From Thalassoroseus pseudoceratinae (GTDB taxonomy: Bacteria; Planctomycetota; Planctomycetia; Planctomycetales; Planctomycetaceae), in NCBI RefSeq assembly GCF_011634775.1, contig NZ_JAALXT010000003.1, positions 310,001 through 374,000 of the forward strand: a DNA stretch of 64,000 nt, written 5' to 3'. The notes under the pieces are model-generated. The model saw only the letters and a list, made by a program, of their open reading frames with translations, was not told the origin of the DNA and made no database searches. Positions 1 to 10,162 of this stretch are shown piece by piece; positions within the stretch are counted from its first letter, which is position 1, and each line of letters begins with the position of its first letter. The translations under genes and the position numbers were made by a program.

Positions 1-121
1 GCGGCGGCCGCTATTCAGTCGATTTCGGAAGATGAAGCCAACGATTGACACTTGTATTGACGTGAAGACTCCCTTGAACCGCTTGCGCTCCTGAGACACT
101 CCACTTCCAGACTGACACCCG
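1..121. other. Window edge, upstream of permease
   Basis: No gene was recognised here. The stretch holds the 5' flank of the permease gene that starts at 122. An open frame on the minus strand across 11-358 has no recognisable product and overlaps the permease, so it is treated as a shadow. Confidence 0.5.
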
Positions 122-1816
122 ATGACCAACCACCGATATCCGCTCTTCGTTAAAGGCGATTTGGACGGTTTTTTTGGCCTGTTTATCGACAACCTTGTTC
201 AACTGCTCCTGATTGTCGCACTCTGTAACATTTGCGGCATTCCGGCCGACTCGCCGTTGCTGCTCGAAGCAATTTTTCCCGGTGTGGCAGTCAGTTTGCT
301 GTTGGGGAATGTCTTCTACGCGTGGCAAGCTCGACGTTTGGCCAAACGCACAAACCAAAACGACATCACCGCCTTGCCCTATGGCATCAACACGCCGTCG
401 CTGTTGGTTTACGTTTACTTTGTCATGTTGCCGGCGTTTGGCAAAGCGTCGGAAGCGGGGCTAGAAGATCCGGCTCGATTCGCGTGGCAGATGGGTTTGA
501 TCGCCTGCCTAGGGAGCGGTGTGATTGAATTCGGCGGTGCATTTATTGCCGGATATATTCGACGACGCACACCCAGAGCGGCATTGCTCTCGACGCTCGC
601 GGGAATCGCGATCGGCTTTATCTCGATGAAGTTCACGTTGGACATGTTCCAACGGCCGTTGGTTTCCATGCTCGCATTAGCAGTCGTCTTGTTGACTTAC
701 TTCTCGCGAGTCGGCTTTCCACTGAGTCTGCCGGGCGGATTTGTCGCGGTCTTACTGGGAGCCGGCGTCGGTTGGTTCGCTCCATTTGTCTTGCCAGAAT
801 CGCTGACTGGTCCCGCAATGAGTTGGAGCGGATTCACCAAATCGACGGAAACCGCGGGGTTTTATCTGCCGCAATTTGCCGGAGATGCAATCTGGGAAGT
901 TCTGAGTGATTCGGAAGTTTGGCTGGGGTATCTCTCGGTGATTGTGCCGATGGGGCTGTTCAATCTGGTCGGAAGTTTGCAGAACATCGAGTCGGCGGCG
1001 GCTTCTGGGGATGAGTTCGACACCCGCAGTTCATTGGCCGCTAACGGTGTGGGCACGATCGCTGCGGCATTCTTTGGAAGTTGCTTTCCGACGACGATTT
1101 ACATCGGGCACCCCGGATGGAAAGGAATGGGCGCACGGGCTGGGTACTCCACATTGAACGGACTGGTCGTCACGATCATTTGCCTCACCGGCACCGTGAC
1201 GGCCATCAGCAATCTCATTCCGCTCGAAGCCGGGATCGGGATTTTATTGTGGATTGGCGTGATCATCACATCTCAGAGTTTTCAGGAAACACCCCGAGAG
1301 CACGCACCAGCGGTGGCGATTGGCTTGTTCCCTGCGATCGCAGCGTGGGGAGCCACGATTGCCCAGGGAGCGTTTATCGCTGTGGCATTGGCTGGGGAAG
1401 GCGGAATCTCGTTGGAGCAATTCTTGGCGAATGATCCGCAAGGTTTGCTCAACGGATTCTTGGCCCATGGATTGCTTGTGATGGAACGGGGTTACATCTT
1501 TACCGGCATGATTCTCGCTGCCATTTCTGCCAACTTGATCGACAAAAAATTCTTCACCGCTGCGGTTTGGTCGCTCGTGGCGTGTTTGTTCACGGTTCTT
1601 GGGCTCATGCACGCCTACCAGATTTCCGGCAACAGCTTAGATTTCCTGTTCATTTTCCAACCGACCCCGGACGCTGGCCGCGTATATCGGGCATTCGGTG
1701 TCGCCATTGGCTGGGGATTGTTCGCGGTCTTGTTCTTCGCATATGGATGGTGGTTCACGAGAGAAGCGAATGATCCCGCGAAGGTCAATGCTGAGACGCT
1801 TGCAACGGTCGATTGA
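122..1816 (+). CDS. NCS2-type (xanthine/uracil-like) permease
   Basis: A 564-residue polytopic inner-membrane protein, hydrophobic over almost its whole length with about a dozen predicted helices. The N-terminus (residues 10-31, [17 protein letters not shown]) and the [12 protein letters not shown] segment around residues 84-95 resemble NCS2 nucleobase/ascorbate-type transporters and related permeases. The likely role is proton- or sodium-coupled uptake of a purine, pyrimidine or similar anion; the substrate cannot be read from the sequence. The ATG at 122 is taken because homology-like sequence begins at once. The gene stops 85 bp before the next conserved start and may be co-transcribed with the M50 fusion gene, but no functional link is evident. 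Confidence 0.7.
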   Translation: MTNHRYPLFVKGDLDGFFGLFIDNLVQLLLIVALCNICGIPADSPLLLEAIFPGVAVSLLLGNVFYAWQARRLAKRTNQNDITALPYGINTPSLLVYVYFVMLPAFGKASEAGLEDPARFAWQMGLIACLGSGVIEFGGAFIAGYIRRRTPRAALLSTLAGIAIGFISMKFTLDMFQRPLVSMLALAVVLLTYFSRVGFPLSLPGGFVAVLLGAGVGWFAPFVLPESLTGPAMSWSGFTKSTETAGFYLPQFAGDAIWEVLSDSEVWLGYLSVIVPMGLFNLVGSLQNIESAAASGDEFDTRSSLAANGVGTIAAAFFGSCFPTTIYIGHPGWKGMGARAGYSTLNGLVVTIICLTGTVTAISNLIPLEAGIGILLWIGVIITSQSFQETPREHAPAVAIGLFPAIAAWGATIAQGAFIAVALAGEGGISLEQFLANDPQGLLNGFLAHGLLVMERGYIFTGMILAAISANLIDKKFFTAAVWSLVACLFTVLGLMHAYQISGNSLDFLFIFQPTPDAGRVYRAFGVAIGWGLFAVLFFAYGWWFTREANDPAKVNAETLATVD

Positions 1817-1901
1817 CGGAACATCTTGCCACGATTGGCGGGAAATGGTAAATCCCGCCTTCCATCAGTCCATTCAAAACCGTCAACAGTTCCGCTCACG
1901 G

Positions 1902-4118
1902 ATGAGCCAAGCACCCAGCTATTTGATCGATACGGTCAAACGTCCCATTCCGATTCGGATGCGGTCGGACTTGTCGATTGAAACAATCGCCTATCAGGAC
2001 TTTGAAGACTTCGTCGTCAAGGATCCGGTGTCGCTGGAGTACTACCGTCTTCGCAGCGAACAGTTTCGCGTGCTGGAATTGCTCGATGGCAAGCGAAGTC
2101 CCGAGGACATTCGGCGTGAGCTGCAAAAAGAGTTTCCGACGCTCCGTCCGACATTGCCCGACATACACCGTTTGGTTCACGACCTCCACAAAAAAGGATT
2201 GGTCGTTAGCGAGCGGCATGGGCAGGGGCAGACGTTGCGAGATTGGCAACGCGAGGAAACCAAACGCCGCTTTTTCTCGGCTTGTAAAAATGTCTTCTAC
2301 ATCAAAGTGCCCGGCTGGGACCCGCAAGGTTTGCTTTCGGTTCTCTATCCGTTCGTCAAATGGTTGTTCCACCCCGTTTGCTTGGTCGCAGTTGGGTTGG
2401 GCGTGGCGATCACTTGGGTTTTCCTGCTGATCAACTTCGGCGAGTTCGAGCGACGTCTGCCGGAATTCCAACAGTTCTTCAGTTGGCCGAACTTGGCTTA
2501 CCTATGGTTAACGATCGGCTTCGCGAAGCTGTTCCACGAAATTGCTCACGGTTTGGCATGTCGACATGCCGGGCGGGAAAGTCATGAAATCGGCGTCGCG
2601 TTTCTGGTGTTTAGCCCGTGTCTGTACTGTGACGTCACCGACTCGTGGATTCTCCCCAGCAAATGGCAACGGATTGGAATTGCCGCTGCGGGGATGTTTG
2701 CCGAGGTTGCCGTCTCCGCGATTGCGATCATCATTTGGTGGCACACCGAACCCGGTTTGCTGCATTATCTGGCGTTGAATGTCTTTCTGGTGACAACAAT
2801 CACCACCGTAATTTTCAACGCGAATCCGCTACTGAAATTCGATGGCTACTACATCCTCAGCGATTGGTTGGAAATTCCCAACCTGCGTGGCAAAGCCGAT
2901 CGTTTGTTGCGGAATGCCTTGGCTCGGACATGCTTCGGAATTCATTTGCCGCGTGATCCGTTCCTTCCGGATCGCGGCCGCTGCCGATTCATTGCCTATT
3001 CGATTGCCGCTGCTGGATATCGCTGGTTCATCGCCTTCACGATTGTCTTCACGTTGTACCAATGGCTGAAGCCGTATGGTTTGCAGAATCTTGGTTTGCT
3101 GCTTGGCTTGCTATCGATTGTCGGAATCTTGGTTGGCCTTGTGATGTCTGTCGTTCGGATCGTAACCATGCCTCGAAAACAACGAATTCAACCCCTTCGC
3201 GTGTTTGCTACGTTGGCAGTGCTCGCAGGTGTGGGAGCGGCGGCGTGGTTTGTTCCGCTGCCAATTCGCGTCGAAGCTCCACTCACCTTGGAACCCGAAC
3301 GTGTTCGCCATGTTTACACGTCGACACCGGGAACACTCACCGAAGTTCTTGTGGAACCGGGAGAACGGGTCGTGAGTGGGCAAGTCCTCGCGCGATGCCA
3401 GAATTTCGAGCAAGAACAACGGGTCCGGCATTTGGAGATGACGCTAGAGACACAGGAAGTCGAAGTGCGTATGCACGAGATTCTTCGGGATCATCCGTCG
3501 AAAGAACTCGCTGACGCCACTTTGCAAACGACCCGAGATCGGTTGGCCGAGGCGAAGCAGAAGCTCACTCGGTTGGAAATTGTCGCGCCGTGCGACGGTG
3601 TCGTCATTGCCCCGCCGACGGTTCGGCAGAATTCCGCCAACGAGGATTCGCTGCCAACTTGGGGAGGCTCGCCGTTGGCAGATGAGAATCGCGGGTGTTG
3701 GTTGCCATCCCGAACACATTTGCTGAGTTTAGCTCCCACCAAGGAAACCGAAGCCGTTTTGTTAATCGATCAATCCGACCGGAACCGCGTGATTCGTGGC
3801 GCGGCCGTGAAGATCCTTTTCGATGGCATGCCCGGTCAAACTGTTTCGACCGCAATCACGGAACTCGCCCCGGCGGATGTGAAGACGGTCCCACCAGCGT
3901 TATCGAACAAATTCGGTGGTCCACTCGCAACGATTTCCAACGAAAAGAATGACGAAGTGCTGACCCGCTCGGCGTATCGAGCCACACTCGCCATGCCAAC
4001 ACCGCCATTCGCGACACGACCAGGAATGCGGGGCCGCGCTCGCATCACCATCGCGGAGCAAACCGCAGCCGAATGGGTTTGGCGAAGTGTTCAAGAGACA
4101 TTTCACTTCAAACTGTAA
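1902..4118 (+). CDS. PqqD-like / M50 peptidase / HlyD fusion protein
   Basis: About 738 residues from the ATG at 1902; an ATG at 1845 (757 residues) is the alternative, and the open frame extends still further upstream over the permease end. Residues about 20-100 look like a PqqD-type winged helix (LEYYRLRSEQFRVLELLDGKRSPEDI). A site-2-protease-like membrane domain follows with zinc motif HEIAH (H212-H216) and NPLLKFDGYY (D314). The last third is HlyD-like, with a lipoyl-like hairpin split by a coiled coil (VLVEPGERVVSGQVLARC, then IVAPCDGVVIAPP). The architecture matches proteins annotated as putative peptide zinc metalloproteases that handle or export peptides. No ABC transporter or precursor peptide gene lies beside it, so partner and substrate are unknown. 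Confidence 0.75.
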   Translation: MSQAPSYLIDTVKRPIPIRMRSDLSIETIAYQDFEDFVVKDPVSLEYYRLRSEQFRVLELLDGKRSPEDIRRELQKEFPTLRPTLPDIHRLVHDLHKKGLVVSERHGQGQTLRDWQREETKRRFFSACKNVFYIKVPGWDPQGLLSVLYPFVKWLFHPVCLVAVGLGVAITWVFLLINFGEFERRLPEFQQFFSWPNLAYLWLTIGFAKLFHEIAHGLACRHAGRESHEIGVAFLVFSPCLYCDVTDSWILPSKWQRIGIAAAGMFAEVAVSAIAIIIWWHTEPGLLHYLALNVFLVTTITTVIFNANPLLKFDGYYILSDWLEIPNLRGKADRLLRNALARTCFGIHLPRDPFLPDRGRCRFIAYSIAAAGYRWFIAFTIVFTLYQWLKPYGLQNLGLLLGLLSIVGILVGLVMSVVRIVTMPRKQRIQPLRVFATLAVLAGVGAAAWFVPLPIRVEAPLTLEPERVRHVYTSTPGTLTEVLVEPGERVVSGQVLARCQNFEQEQRVRHLEMTLETQEVEVRMHEILRDHPSKELADATLQTTRDRLAEAKQKLTRLEIVAPCDGVVIAPPTVRQNSANEDSLPTWGGSPLADENRGCWLPSRTHLLSLAPTKETEAVLLIDQSDRNRVIRGAAVKILFDGMPGQTVSTAITELAPADVKTVPPALSNKFGGPLATISNEKNDEVLTRSAYRATLAMPTPPFATRPGMRGRARITIAEQTAAEWVWRSVQETFHFKL

Positions 4119-4197
4119 ATCGAAACGCAATCTTCCGTGTCCGCGGTCGAGGCAATTCGATCGACGGATCAACATTGCCTTGAGACGAACACCAAGC

Positions 4198-4368
4198 ATG
4201 AAACCAGCACACAGCGGATTCTCCCGTATCGAACGCTTGATTCTGATTCTTCGCCACTACGAAGAACTTACGTTCGAGGAGATCGCCAAGCTTCTTTCGC
4301 ATCCACGAACCGAAATCGAATCGGTCCACACGAACATTCTCCGGCAACAATTTCGGCTGTGCTCGTAA
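4198..4368 (+). CDS. Sigma-70 region 4-like minigene (56 aa)
   Basis: A 56-residue protein from the ATG at 4198. Its core, IERLILILRHYEELTFEEIAKLLSHPRTEIESVHTNILRQQFR, follows the pattern of sigma-70 family region 4: a leading helix, then a helix-turn-helix that reads the -35 element. Region 2 and any other sigma domain are missing, so it cannot be a normal sigma factor. It may be a remnant, or a small DNA-binding regulator. The open frame extends upstream to 4087, overlapping the end of the M50 gene, but that part has no sigma-like sequence. It lies 79 bp after the M50 fusion gene on the same strand. Confidence 0.5.
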   Translation: MKPAHSGFSRIERLILILRHYEELTFEEIAKLLSHPRTEIESVHTNILRQQFRLCS

Positions 4369-4427
4369 GCAGCGACGACCACAAGTGATGTTCGGTCGGG
4401 CGATGCTGTGAGAATCGGTGCCCGCGA

Positions 4428-4778
4428 TCACGGTTGGCGCGGTGGCAAGTCGATTGGCATTGGTACTGCGGCTTCTGTCCCGTTCAGTGGAACCTTGGGG
4501 CTTTCCACTTCCACGCGTTCCGGTCGGATGGCGATTTGCATGCTTGGTGGCTGTTGATCATCTTCGCCAGGACTTGTGCGATAGCGGGCATCGTCGTCAG
4601 TCCGCTCCGCGATCATCGTTTCCGCTGCCGGATTTGGGGCAGTCAGCGGGTGAGCCGGAGAGCCGTTTCTCGCGGCGATCCAAGCGGCCGAGGGATTCGG
4701 CTTGGGAATCATCGCCGCCACGCCCAGCATCAACAGACCAAGCGTGAGGGCATACTGAGCAATCCGCAAATTCGCCAT
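4428..4778 (-). CDS. Small membrane-anchored hypothetical protein
   Basis: A 116-residue protein of unknown function. Residues 8-24 (QYALTLGLLMLGVAAMI) form one hydrophobic helix or an uncleaved signal anchor; the rest is polar, rich in Pro, Glu and Arg, and probably disordered. Its ATG overlaps the stop of the upstream minus-strand gene in an ATGA arrangement, which supports both as real and co-translated. It converges with the sigma-like minigene, with about 60 bp between the ends. Confidence 0.5.
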   Translation of the reverse strand: MANLRIAQYALTLGLLMLGVAAMIPKPNPSAAWIAARNGSPAHPLTAPNPAAETMIAERTDDDARYRTSPGEDDQQPPSMQIAIRPERVEVESPKVPLNGTEAAVPMPIDLPPRQP

Positions 4779-4966
4779 CAGTGATTGTCCCCTGTCTTGG
4801 ATGCCATTTCGAGAACCGCGGAAGTCTCTTGAGAACCCGCCCCGCTAGCAACGCGACGCCAAATCGGAGGAATCCAAAGCACGATTCCCACCAGCAACAG
4901 CGTCCAGCGAACTCGTCGTGAATCCAATACGCGATCCCGGAAGGCTTCGCCAGATTGGTGATTCAT
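4778..4966 (-). CDS. Small single-span membrane protein
   Basis: A 62-residue protein if it starts at the ATG at 4966; an ATG at 4978 gives 66 residues. One transmembrane helix is visible (RWTLLLVGIVLWIPPIW). The open frame continues to 5200, but that extension crosses a long hairpin (5105-5150) and has no protein-like composition, so the short start is preferred. Neither ATG has a clear Shine-Dalgarno sequence. Its stop overlaps the next gene (ATGA). Function unknown. Confidence 0.45.
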   Translation of the reverse strand: MNHQSGEAFRDRVLDSRRVRWTLLLVGIVLWIPPIWRRVASGAGSQETSAVLEMASKTGDNH

Positions 4967-4978
4967 ACCGATTGTCAT

Positions 4979-5384
4979 GCGAACGCTCGCAATGAGGAAA
5001 AAAGGACTTCCCTGACAGAATCGGCAAAAACAGATTCGCTTCGCCAGCAGACTCCACCCAAACATGCGAGATTCGCGAAATTGGTTGGGAGGCGAAGGAA
5101 AAACGGTGCGGCAAGGTCCCCTCAAAGCTCCCAGCTTTCCTTGCCGCACCGAATCTAAGTTGTCTAGCGACCACAGCGTGTTGGTTATGTTGCTCACCAA
5201 CGGCCGGTCAGCTGCGACAACGGAAAGATAGGTCGAGAAATCGGGTTGTCAAAAATTTGTCGATCGAATTTTCCTGGAACCCAAAATCTGGTTTGGTATG
5301 GTGAAAGCAAGAACAGTTCTCTGTGAGCGAATTTTCCTCAGACTGACCTCCTTTGTCGGTCACCAACTTCCAGGGAGTCCCCTT
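4979..5384. other. Divergent intergenic region
   Basis: About 400 bp between the small minus-strand membrane gene and the plus-strand STN-domain gene. It contains the hairpin at 5105-5150. The A/T-rich stretch around 5248-5300 (TTGTCAAAAATTT and then TGGTATGGT) is the likeliest place for the plus-strand promoter, but no clear consensus pair is seen. No coding sequence is supported. Confidence 0.4.
5105..5150. repeat. Two-stage perfect hairpin
   Basis: Left arm GGTGCGGCAAGG (5105-5116) is a perfect inverted repeat of CCTTGCCGCACC (5139-5150). Inside it, AAAGCT (5124-5129) pairs with AGCTTT (5133-5138) across a CCC loop, leaving a 7-nt bulge on one side. It lies between a minus-strand gene (start near 4966) and a plus-strand gene (start 5385). 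No T-run follows the stem in either direction, so it is not a classical terminator. A leader RNA structure or a repeated extragenic element is possible. Confidence 0.6.
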
Positions 5385-6179
5385 ATGAAATTGCTGCGAT
5401 TGCTGATCATGGTGTCCGTGTTTTCGTTCCTCACATCGTCACTGGGGACGGCAGCCGAGAAGGACGCGCCTGCACCCATGTTTGGTGTGCGAGACAGTAC
5501 AAAAACGGAGCAGAAGATCCGAACCAAACTCCGTGAAATTTTTCCGGGCCCAGTAGTTTTTCAGGACAATAACGTCCGTGAATTGTTGCAATATCTCGCG
5601 GATGTCTCTGACATCAAGATCTATCCGGAATCGCTCGATGAGTTCGAAAATGACATTGACGGAACGCGGATCACGTTGGAGATGGGTGAAGGCAGGCTGG
5701 AAGATGTTCTTCGAATACTTTGCAAAACAGTCTCGGTTGATTTCATCGTCGAAGACAGCTTCCTAAAAATTGTTCCAGAGCAGGTCGCGGCAACTCGATT
5801 CGAAACCGTTGTTTATGATCTCAAGGCATTTGCCGACTTGGGGTATCCGATTGACGATATGTCATCAGTCCTGCGAAAAACTGTCGCTCCCGGCTCTTGG
5901 GCACTCCATGGTTCGACAGACATGCCGGGCCAGCGGGCCAATTTCGTGGCGAATCACCGATCACCGACGCAAGCTGCGACCAAGTCCCGTGAACTTCAGT
6001 TGAGCAAAGGGGCGATCGAGCCCGTTCCTGGCGGGGTTATCGTCTACCAATCAAAACCGATTCACCGCGAGATCGAGCAGACACTTCAGCAGCTATGGAA
6101 GTTGGCGAAACGGCGACAGGATGCAAAAGCGACGGAAGCTGCCCCGGTGACCGCTCGTGATCCGAAGCAAGATTCCTAA
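5385..6179 (+). CDS. Secreted STN-like domain protein
   Basis: A 264-residue exported protein from the ATG at 5385, preceded by AGGGAG. The N-terminus ([19 protein letters not shown]...TAAEKD) is a clear signal peptide. Residues about 45-120 resemble the STN / secretin N-terminal fold: a short beta-alpha unit ([26 protein letters not shown]), an [21 protein letters not shown] helix and a closing [13 protein letters not shown] strand. There is no secretin pore domain, so it is not itself a secretin. Such small secreted proteins are common in planctomycetes and mostly uncharacterised. A strong terminator follows at 6220-6272, so it is probably a single-gene unit. Confidence 0.6.
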   Translation: MKLLRLLIMVSVFSFLTSSLGTAAEKDAPAPMFGVRDSTKTEQKIRTKLREIFPGPVVFQDNNVRELLQYLADVSDIKIYPESLDEFENDIDGTRITLEMGEGRLEDVLRILCKTVSVDFIVEDSFLKIVPEQVAATRFETVVYDLKAFADLGYPIDDMSSVLRKTVAPGSWALHGSTDMPGQRANFVANHRSPTQAATKSRELQLSKGAIEPVPGGVIVYQSKPIHREIEQTLQQLWKLAKRRQDAKATEAAPVTARDPKQDS

Positions 6180-6219
6180 ATCCCAAATTGCCTTTCTGTT
6201 TCAAGCTGTTTACACTTAA

Positions 6220-6272
6220 AGCGATCGGGGTTCGCCAATGCGATCATTGCGAGACCCGATCGCTGACTTTTT
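6220..6272 (+). terminator. Rho-independent terminator
   Basis: AGCGATCGGG (6220-6229) pairs perfectly with CCCGATCGCT (6255-6264). Inside, TCG-CAATG (6232-6240, one bulged C) pairs with CATTG-CGA (6245-6252) around a 4-nt CGAT loop. A run of five T begins at 6268. It sits 41 bp after the STN-like gene and 45 bp before the dehydrogenase start, so it can end the first transcript or act as an attenuator for the second. Confidence 0.75.
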
Positions 6273-6316
6273 GGCCCTGCCATGACCCGCCCGCCGATCC
6301 GCCCGGACTTGCCTTC

Positions 6317-7561
6317 ATGCCTGCAGATTCAACCGCAGCCGTCAATTCGACCGGACACGCCAGGAATTCCCGTCCGATTCCTGCTTCGGATCGAATCTCG
6401 AATTCCCTGACTTCCGAGTTAGAGAGTTTTGATTTCGACCCACGCACACGGGTCGTCTTCGGTTCCGGCACGCTGAACCGGCTGGGGGAGTTCACAAAGT
6501 CACTGGGTGATCGGGTGTTGGTCGTCACCGATGCAGGGTTACGGGACGCGGGACACGTCGAACGGGCCAAGAAGTGTCTTGATGACGCTGGCCTCGCGGT
6601 GACATTCTTTGATGAGGTTCATCCAAACCCGACCACCAAAGACGTGGCGGCGGCATTGGATGTCGCTAAACAGGCTGAGATCAATGTGATTGTCGGGCTC
6701 GGTGGCGGCAGCAGTATGGACTGTGCCAAAGGCGTGAACTTTCTGCTGACCAACGGCGGGAAGATGGAGGATTACTGGGGCGTCGGTAAGGCGACGAAAC
6801 CCATGCTGCCCATGGTTGCCGTTCCCACGACCGCCGGGACCGGTAGCGAGGCTCAATCGTTCGCTTTGATCGCGCAAGCGGAATCCCACATGAAAATGGC
6901 GTGTGGCGATAAAAAAGCCGCCTGTCGAGTGGCAGTTCTCGATCCGGAACTCACGCTCAGTATGCCGGTCAAAATCACAGCAGCTACCGGTGTCGATGCC
7001 ATCAGTCATGCCGTCGAGACCTACGTGACGAAGCCTCGCAATGGTGTCTCTAGCCTCTTTAGCCGAAAGTCGTGGCGGTTGCTTTCGACCGGATTTCCCC
7101 GAGTTCTCCACGATGGCCAGGATCTCGAAGCCCGTGGTGCGATGTTACTCGGAGCCCACTTCGCAGGAGCGGCGATCGAGAATTCCATGCTCGGTGCAAC
7201 CCACGCTCTCGCGAACCCGTTGACGGCTCATTACGACTTGGCCCACGGTGTTGCCATCGGTGTAATGCTACCGCATGTCGTGCGGTTCAACGGGGTCGTT
7301 GTCGGAAACTTGTACGCGGACCTGGCGAAGGACGCCGGGCTGGACAACCGCAATCCCGCCGAATCACTCGCTGATTTTTTGACCGAAATTATCGCCTCAT
7401 CCGGGCAACCGACAGACCTCAAAGCCTGTGGAGTGTCCGCCGATTTGATTCCAGTCATGGCCCGTGAAGCGGCTCAACAGTGGACGGGCAACTTCAATCC
7501 GCGTCCTGTCGATGCCACCAACCTCGAGGAGCTTTACCGATGCGCACTCGCACCCACTTGA
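6317..7561 (+). CDS. Iron-containing alcohol dehydrogenase
   Basis: 414 residues from the ATG at 6317. A family III (iron-dependent) alcohol dehydrogenase: the N-terminal Rossmann-like domain carries [11 protein letters not shown] at about 128-138 and [11 protein letters not shown]; the C-terminal helical domain carries metal ligands D227 and H231 (DAISH), H296 (ATHALANP) and H310 (DLAHG). It should oxidise or reduce an alcohol/aldehyde with NAD(P)H; the substrate is not readable. An open frame reaches back to 6188, but that would translate through the terminator hairpin, so 6317 is preferred. The gene overlaps the downstream beta-propeller gene by 22 bp, indicating one transcript. Confidence 0.85.
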   Translation: MPADSTAAVNSTGHARNSRPIPASDRISNSLTSELESFDFDPRTRVVFGSGTLNRLGEFTKSLGDRVLVVTDAGLRDAGHVERAKKCLDDAGLAVTFFDEVHPNPTTKDVAAALDVAKQAEINVIVGLGGGSSMDCAKGVNFLLTNGGKMEDYWGVGKATKPMLPMVAVPTTAGTGSEAQSFALIAQAESHMKMACGDKKAACRVAVLDPELTLSMPVKITAATGVDAISHAVETYVTKPRNGVSSLFSRKSWRLLSTGFPRVLHDGQDLEARGAMLLGAHFAGAAIENSMLGATHALANPLTAHYDLAHGVAIGVMLPHVVRFNGVVVGNLYADLAKDAGLDNRNPAESLADFLTEIIASSGQPTDLKACGVSADLIPVMAREAAQQWTGNFNPRPVDATNLEELYRCALAPT

Positions 7562-8748
7562 AGCCGACTCGATCTCATTGCAAAGCCACCACCCTGCTGG
7601 TTGTTCTGGCGATGTGCGTGGGCACTTCGACAGTGGCGTTCGCGCAGGACAAGAACGCTGAAAAAGCCAACAACTGGGAAAGCTATCGCAACGGGTTCCA
7701 ACTGCTCGGCACGACAAACGCGAGATTGCCAGAGAAATTGGAAGTTCTCTGGACGATTCCTACAGAGTTTGGGGTGACTTCGACGGCAGCAATCGTTGGC
7801 GATCGCGTCTACGTGCCCACACTCGGAGGTGAGGTCCTCTGCGTTGAATTGCGAACCGGCAAGACGCTATGGAAGACCCGCTCCATCGACGATCCCGATC
7901 CCGCCGCCTTCGCACCGGGTTTCAAATCGTCGCCGACCGTCTGGGAAGGCGTGATCTACTTGGGTGACGAAGATGGAATGTTTCACGCCATCGATGCTGA
8001 AACCGGCAAACGGAAATGGCAGTTCAAAACCAACGGGGAAATCATCAGTTCTGCCAGTATCGTGGGCGAGAAAGTCATCTTTGGTTCGTACGACAACAGC
8101 CTGTATTGTCTCAATCGCAAGACTGGAGAGAAGCTGTGGTCCTTTGAAACGGACGGCTACGTCAACTGTTCCCCTGCAATCTCCACAGAACACACCTTTG
8201 TGACCGGATGCGACGAGCATTTGCGGGTCATCAATCTCGAAACCGGGGAAGAAGAAATCGATATGCCTTTGGGCTCGTATCTGATTGCCTCCCCAGCCCT
8301 GCGTGATGGCATTCTTTATGTGGGAACCTATGCGAGCAGCGTGGTCGCAATCGACTGGAAAACGAAAAAGACGTTGTGGTCGTACAGGGATGAAGACAGA
8401 GAGTTCCCCTATCACTCGTCCGCTGCTGTGACCGATGATATGGTGATTATCGGAGGACGTGACAAACAGATTCACGCAATCGATCGTAAGACCGGACGCG
8501 GGATCTGGACGTTCGGCACACGGAAACGCGTCGATAGTTCGCCGGTTGTCGCGGGAGATCGAGTCTTCTGCGGTTCGAGCGACGGTTTTCTGTACGAACT
8601 CAACCGAAAAACGGGTCAGGAGCTTCAGCGATACAAAATCGGCCGGGAAGTCACCGCCTCTCCCGCGATTGGGCAGAATTGCCTCATCATTGCTGCGGAA
8701 GGATCGAACGAACCCATTATCTGTCTCGGCAAAAAGATGAAGCCTTGA
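7540..8748 (+). CDS. Secreted PQQ-like beta-propeller protein
   Basis: 402 residues from the ATG at 7540, preceded by GAGGAG. A signal peptide ends near VAFAQ. The rest is a chain of about seven propeller blades of the PQQ-binding-like type, each with a strand pattern such as [29 protein letters not shown] or [27 protein letters not shown]. BamB-like and pyrrolo-quinoline quinone (PQQ) dehydrogenase-like proteins share this fold; no PQQ-dehydrogenase active-site signature was recognised, so a scaffold or binding role is more likely than catalysis. It overlaps the alcohol dehydrogenase gene by 22 bp, so translation is probably coupled, though the dehydrogenase is cytosolic and this product is exported. 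Confidence 0.8.
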   Translation: MRTRTHLKPTRSHCKATTLLVVLAMCVGTSTVAFAQDKNAEKANNWESYRNGFQLLGTTNARLPEKLEVLWTIPTEFGVTSTAAIVGDRVYVPTLGGEVLCVELRTGKTLWKTRSIDDPDPAAFAPGFKSSPTVWEGVIYLGDEDGMFHAIDAETGKRKWQFKTNGEIISSASIVGEKVIFGSYDNSLYCLNRKTGEKLWSFETDGYVNCSPAISTEHTFVTGCDEHLRVINLETGEEEIDMPLGSYLIASPALRDGILYVGTYASSVVAIDWKTKKTLWSYRDEDREFPYHSSAAVTDDMVIIGGRDKQIHAIDRKTGRGIWTFGTRKRVDSSPVVAGDRVFCGSSDGFLYELNRKTGQELQRYKIGREVTASPAIGQNCLIIAAEGSNEPIICLGKKMKP

Positions 8749-8791
8749 GACAGAGTTTTACTCGCGATTCAGTAGATAGAAAATCCAACTT

Positions 8792-10102
8792 ATGACAACC
8801 GACACCTCCGCCACGACTGAAGTGGGTAGCTACTTCATTTCCAACTACCCACCATTTTCGCAGTGGAAAAACGACTATGTGCCCAGTGCTCTGGAAGCAT
8901 TGAACCAAGAACCAGATGCTAGCATTCCTCTTGGTTTGTATATGCACATTCCGTTTTGTCGTAAACGCTGCAAGTTCTGTTACTTCCGCGTCTACACGCA
9001 GCAAAACGCGAAAACGATCGAAAAGTATGTGCAGTCGTTGGAACGGGAATTTGCAATTCTCGCGGATAAACCCGGTGTCCGCGGTCGTGATTTGGACTTC
9101 GCCTACTTCGGTGGGGGAACGCCGTCGTACTTGAGTTCGAAACAGCTTCGATCCCTACGGGACCGGCTAACGGAACACCTCTCCTGGGAAACCGCACGAG
9201 AAGTCACTTTTGAGTGCGAACCGGGAACCTTGAATGAGGACAAGGTCAAAACACTCAAAGAGATTGGCGTCACGCGAGTTTCCCTCGGCGTCGAGAATTT
9301 CAACGACACCATTCTGGAAGCAAACGGGCGAGCCCACTTATCCCCCGAGGTTCTCAAAGCCTATGACTGGATTCAGAATGCCGGTTTTCCGCAGGTGAAT
9401 ATCGACCTGATCGCCGGCATGATTGGCGAAACCGATGAGAACTGGCGGGAATGTTATGAAAAAGCTGCCGAGATGCAGCCGGACAACATCACCATTTATC
9501 AGATGGAACTGCCGCACAACACAATCATCTCGCAAGAGATGAAGGAACTCGGTGTGACGTCCCCGATCGCCAATTGGGAAACGAAACGACGCTGGGTCGA
9601 TGAGGCGATGAACTATCTCGCCGAATATGGGTATCACGCGTCGAGCGGAAACGAACTGATTCGCAACCCTGAAACCGATCGGTTCATCTACCGCGACAAT
9701 CTCTTTCGAGGGTCGGATATCCTAGCCACCGGTGTCTCATCGTTCGGCCATTTCCAGGGCGTCCATTACCAGAACCTGGATAAGATCGATGAGTATATGG
9801 ACACGATTGCAACCGGTGTCTTGCCAGTGAATCGGGCGCTTGTCCCGACGGATCATCAACGCCTCATCCGGGAATTTGTGCTACAAATGAAAGAAGGCAA
9901 AGTGTCTTTGCCGCCTTTGCAAGAAAAGTTTGGAGTCGATATTCGCGCGGAGTTTTCAGACGCTCTCTCGAACCAACAATCCGCAGGATATCTCAAGGTT
10001 GAAGATGATCGGGTCACCTTGACTCGCAAGGGGCTGCTGCAAGTTGACAGCCTCCTGACCGAGTATTTTGAACCGCAACACCGTTCGGTTCGCTACACCT
10101 GA
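8792..10102 (+). CDS. HemN/HemW-family radical SAM protein
   Basis: 436 residues. The radical S-adenosylmethionine motif [10 protein letters not shown] gives cluster ligands C56, C60 and C63. [12 protein letters not shown] and the following TIM-barrel sequence ([32 protein letters not shown]) are typical of the coproporphyrinogen III oxidase-like group (HemN, HemW, HutW). The C-terminal winged-helix-like region ([19 protein letters not shown]) is also present. HemN-like proteins include true decarboxylases, haem chaperones and enzymes of specialised metabolism; this one sits upstream of chorismate-lyase-like and halogenase-like genes, so a role in a dedicated pathway is plausible. It follows the propeller gene by 43 bp with no visible terminator. 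No strong ribosome-binding site is seen. Confidence 0.8.
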   Translation: MTTDTSATTEVGSYFISNYPPFSQWKNDYVPSALEALNQEPDASIPLGLYMHIPFCRKRCKFCYFRVYTQQNAKTIEKYVQSLEREFAILADKPGVRGRDLDFAYFGGGTPSYLSSKQLRSLRDRLTEHLSWETAREVTFECEPGTLNEDKVKTLKEIGVTRVSLGVENFNDTILEANGRAHLSPEVLKAYDWIQNAGFPQVNIDLIAGMIGETDENWRECYEKAAEMQPDNITIYQMELPHNTIISQEMKELGVTSPIANWETKRRWVDEAMNYLAEYGYHASSGNELIRNPETDRFIYRDNLFRGSDILATGVSSFGHFQGVHYQNLDKIDEYMDTIATGVLPVNRALVPTDHQRLIREFVLQMKEGKVSLPPLQEKFGVDIRAEFSDALSNQQSAGYLKVEDDRVTLTRKGLLQVDSLLTEYFEPQHRSVRYT

Positions 10103-10162
10103 TCGAAATACCGTCCCCGCCAGATATGTTGGTTTTCTCTTTGACTCGCTTGAGGTGGCTTG

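Noticed and set aside
1698-1901. Longer N-terminus for the M50 fusion protein
   Set aside because: It would overlap the permease gene by over 100 bp and has no family-like sequence before about 1902.
1896-2471. 191-codon minus-strand frame opposite the M50 fusion gene
   Set aside because: It lies wholly within a gene with clear HEIAH and HlyD features and has no recognisable domain of its own.
6188-6316. Longer N-terminus for the alcohol dehydrogenase
   Set aside because: It would be translated through a strong terminator hairpin and shows no dehydrogenase-like sequence.
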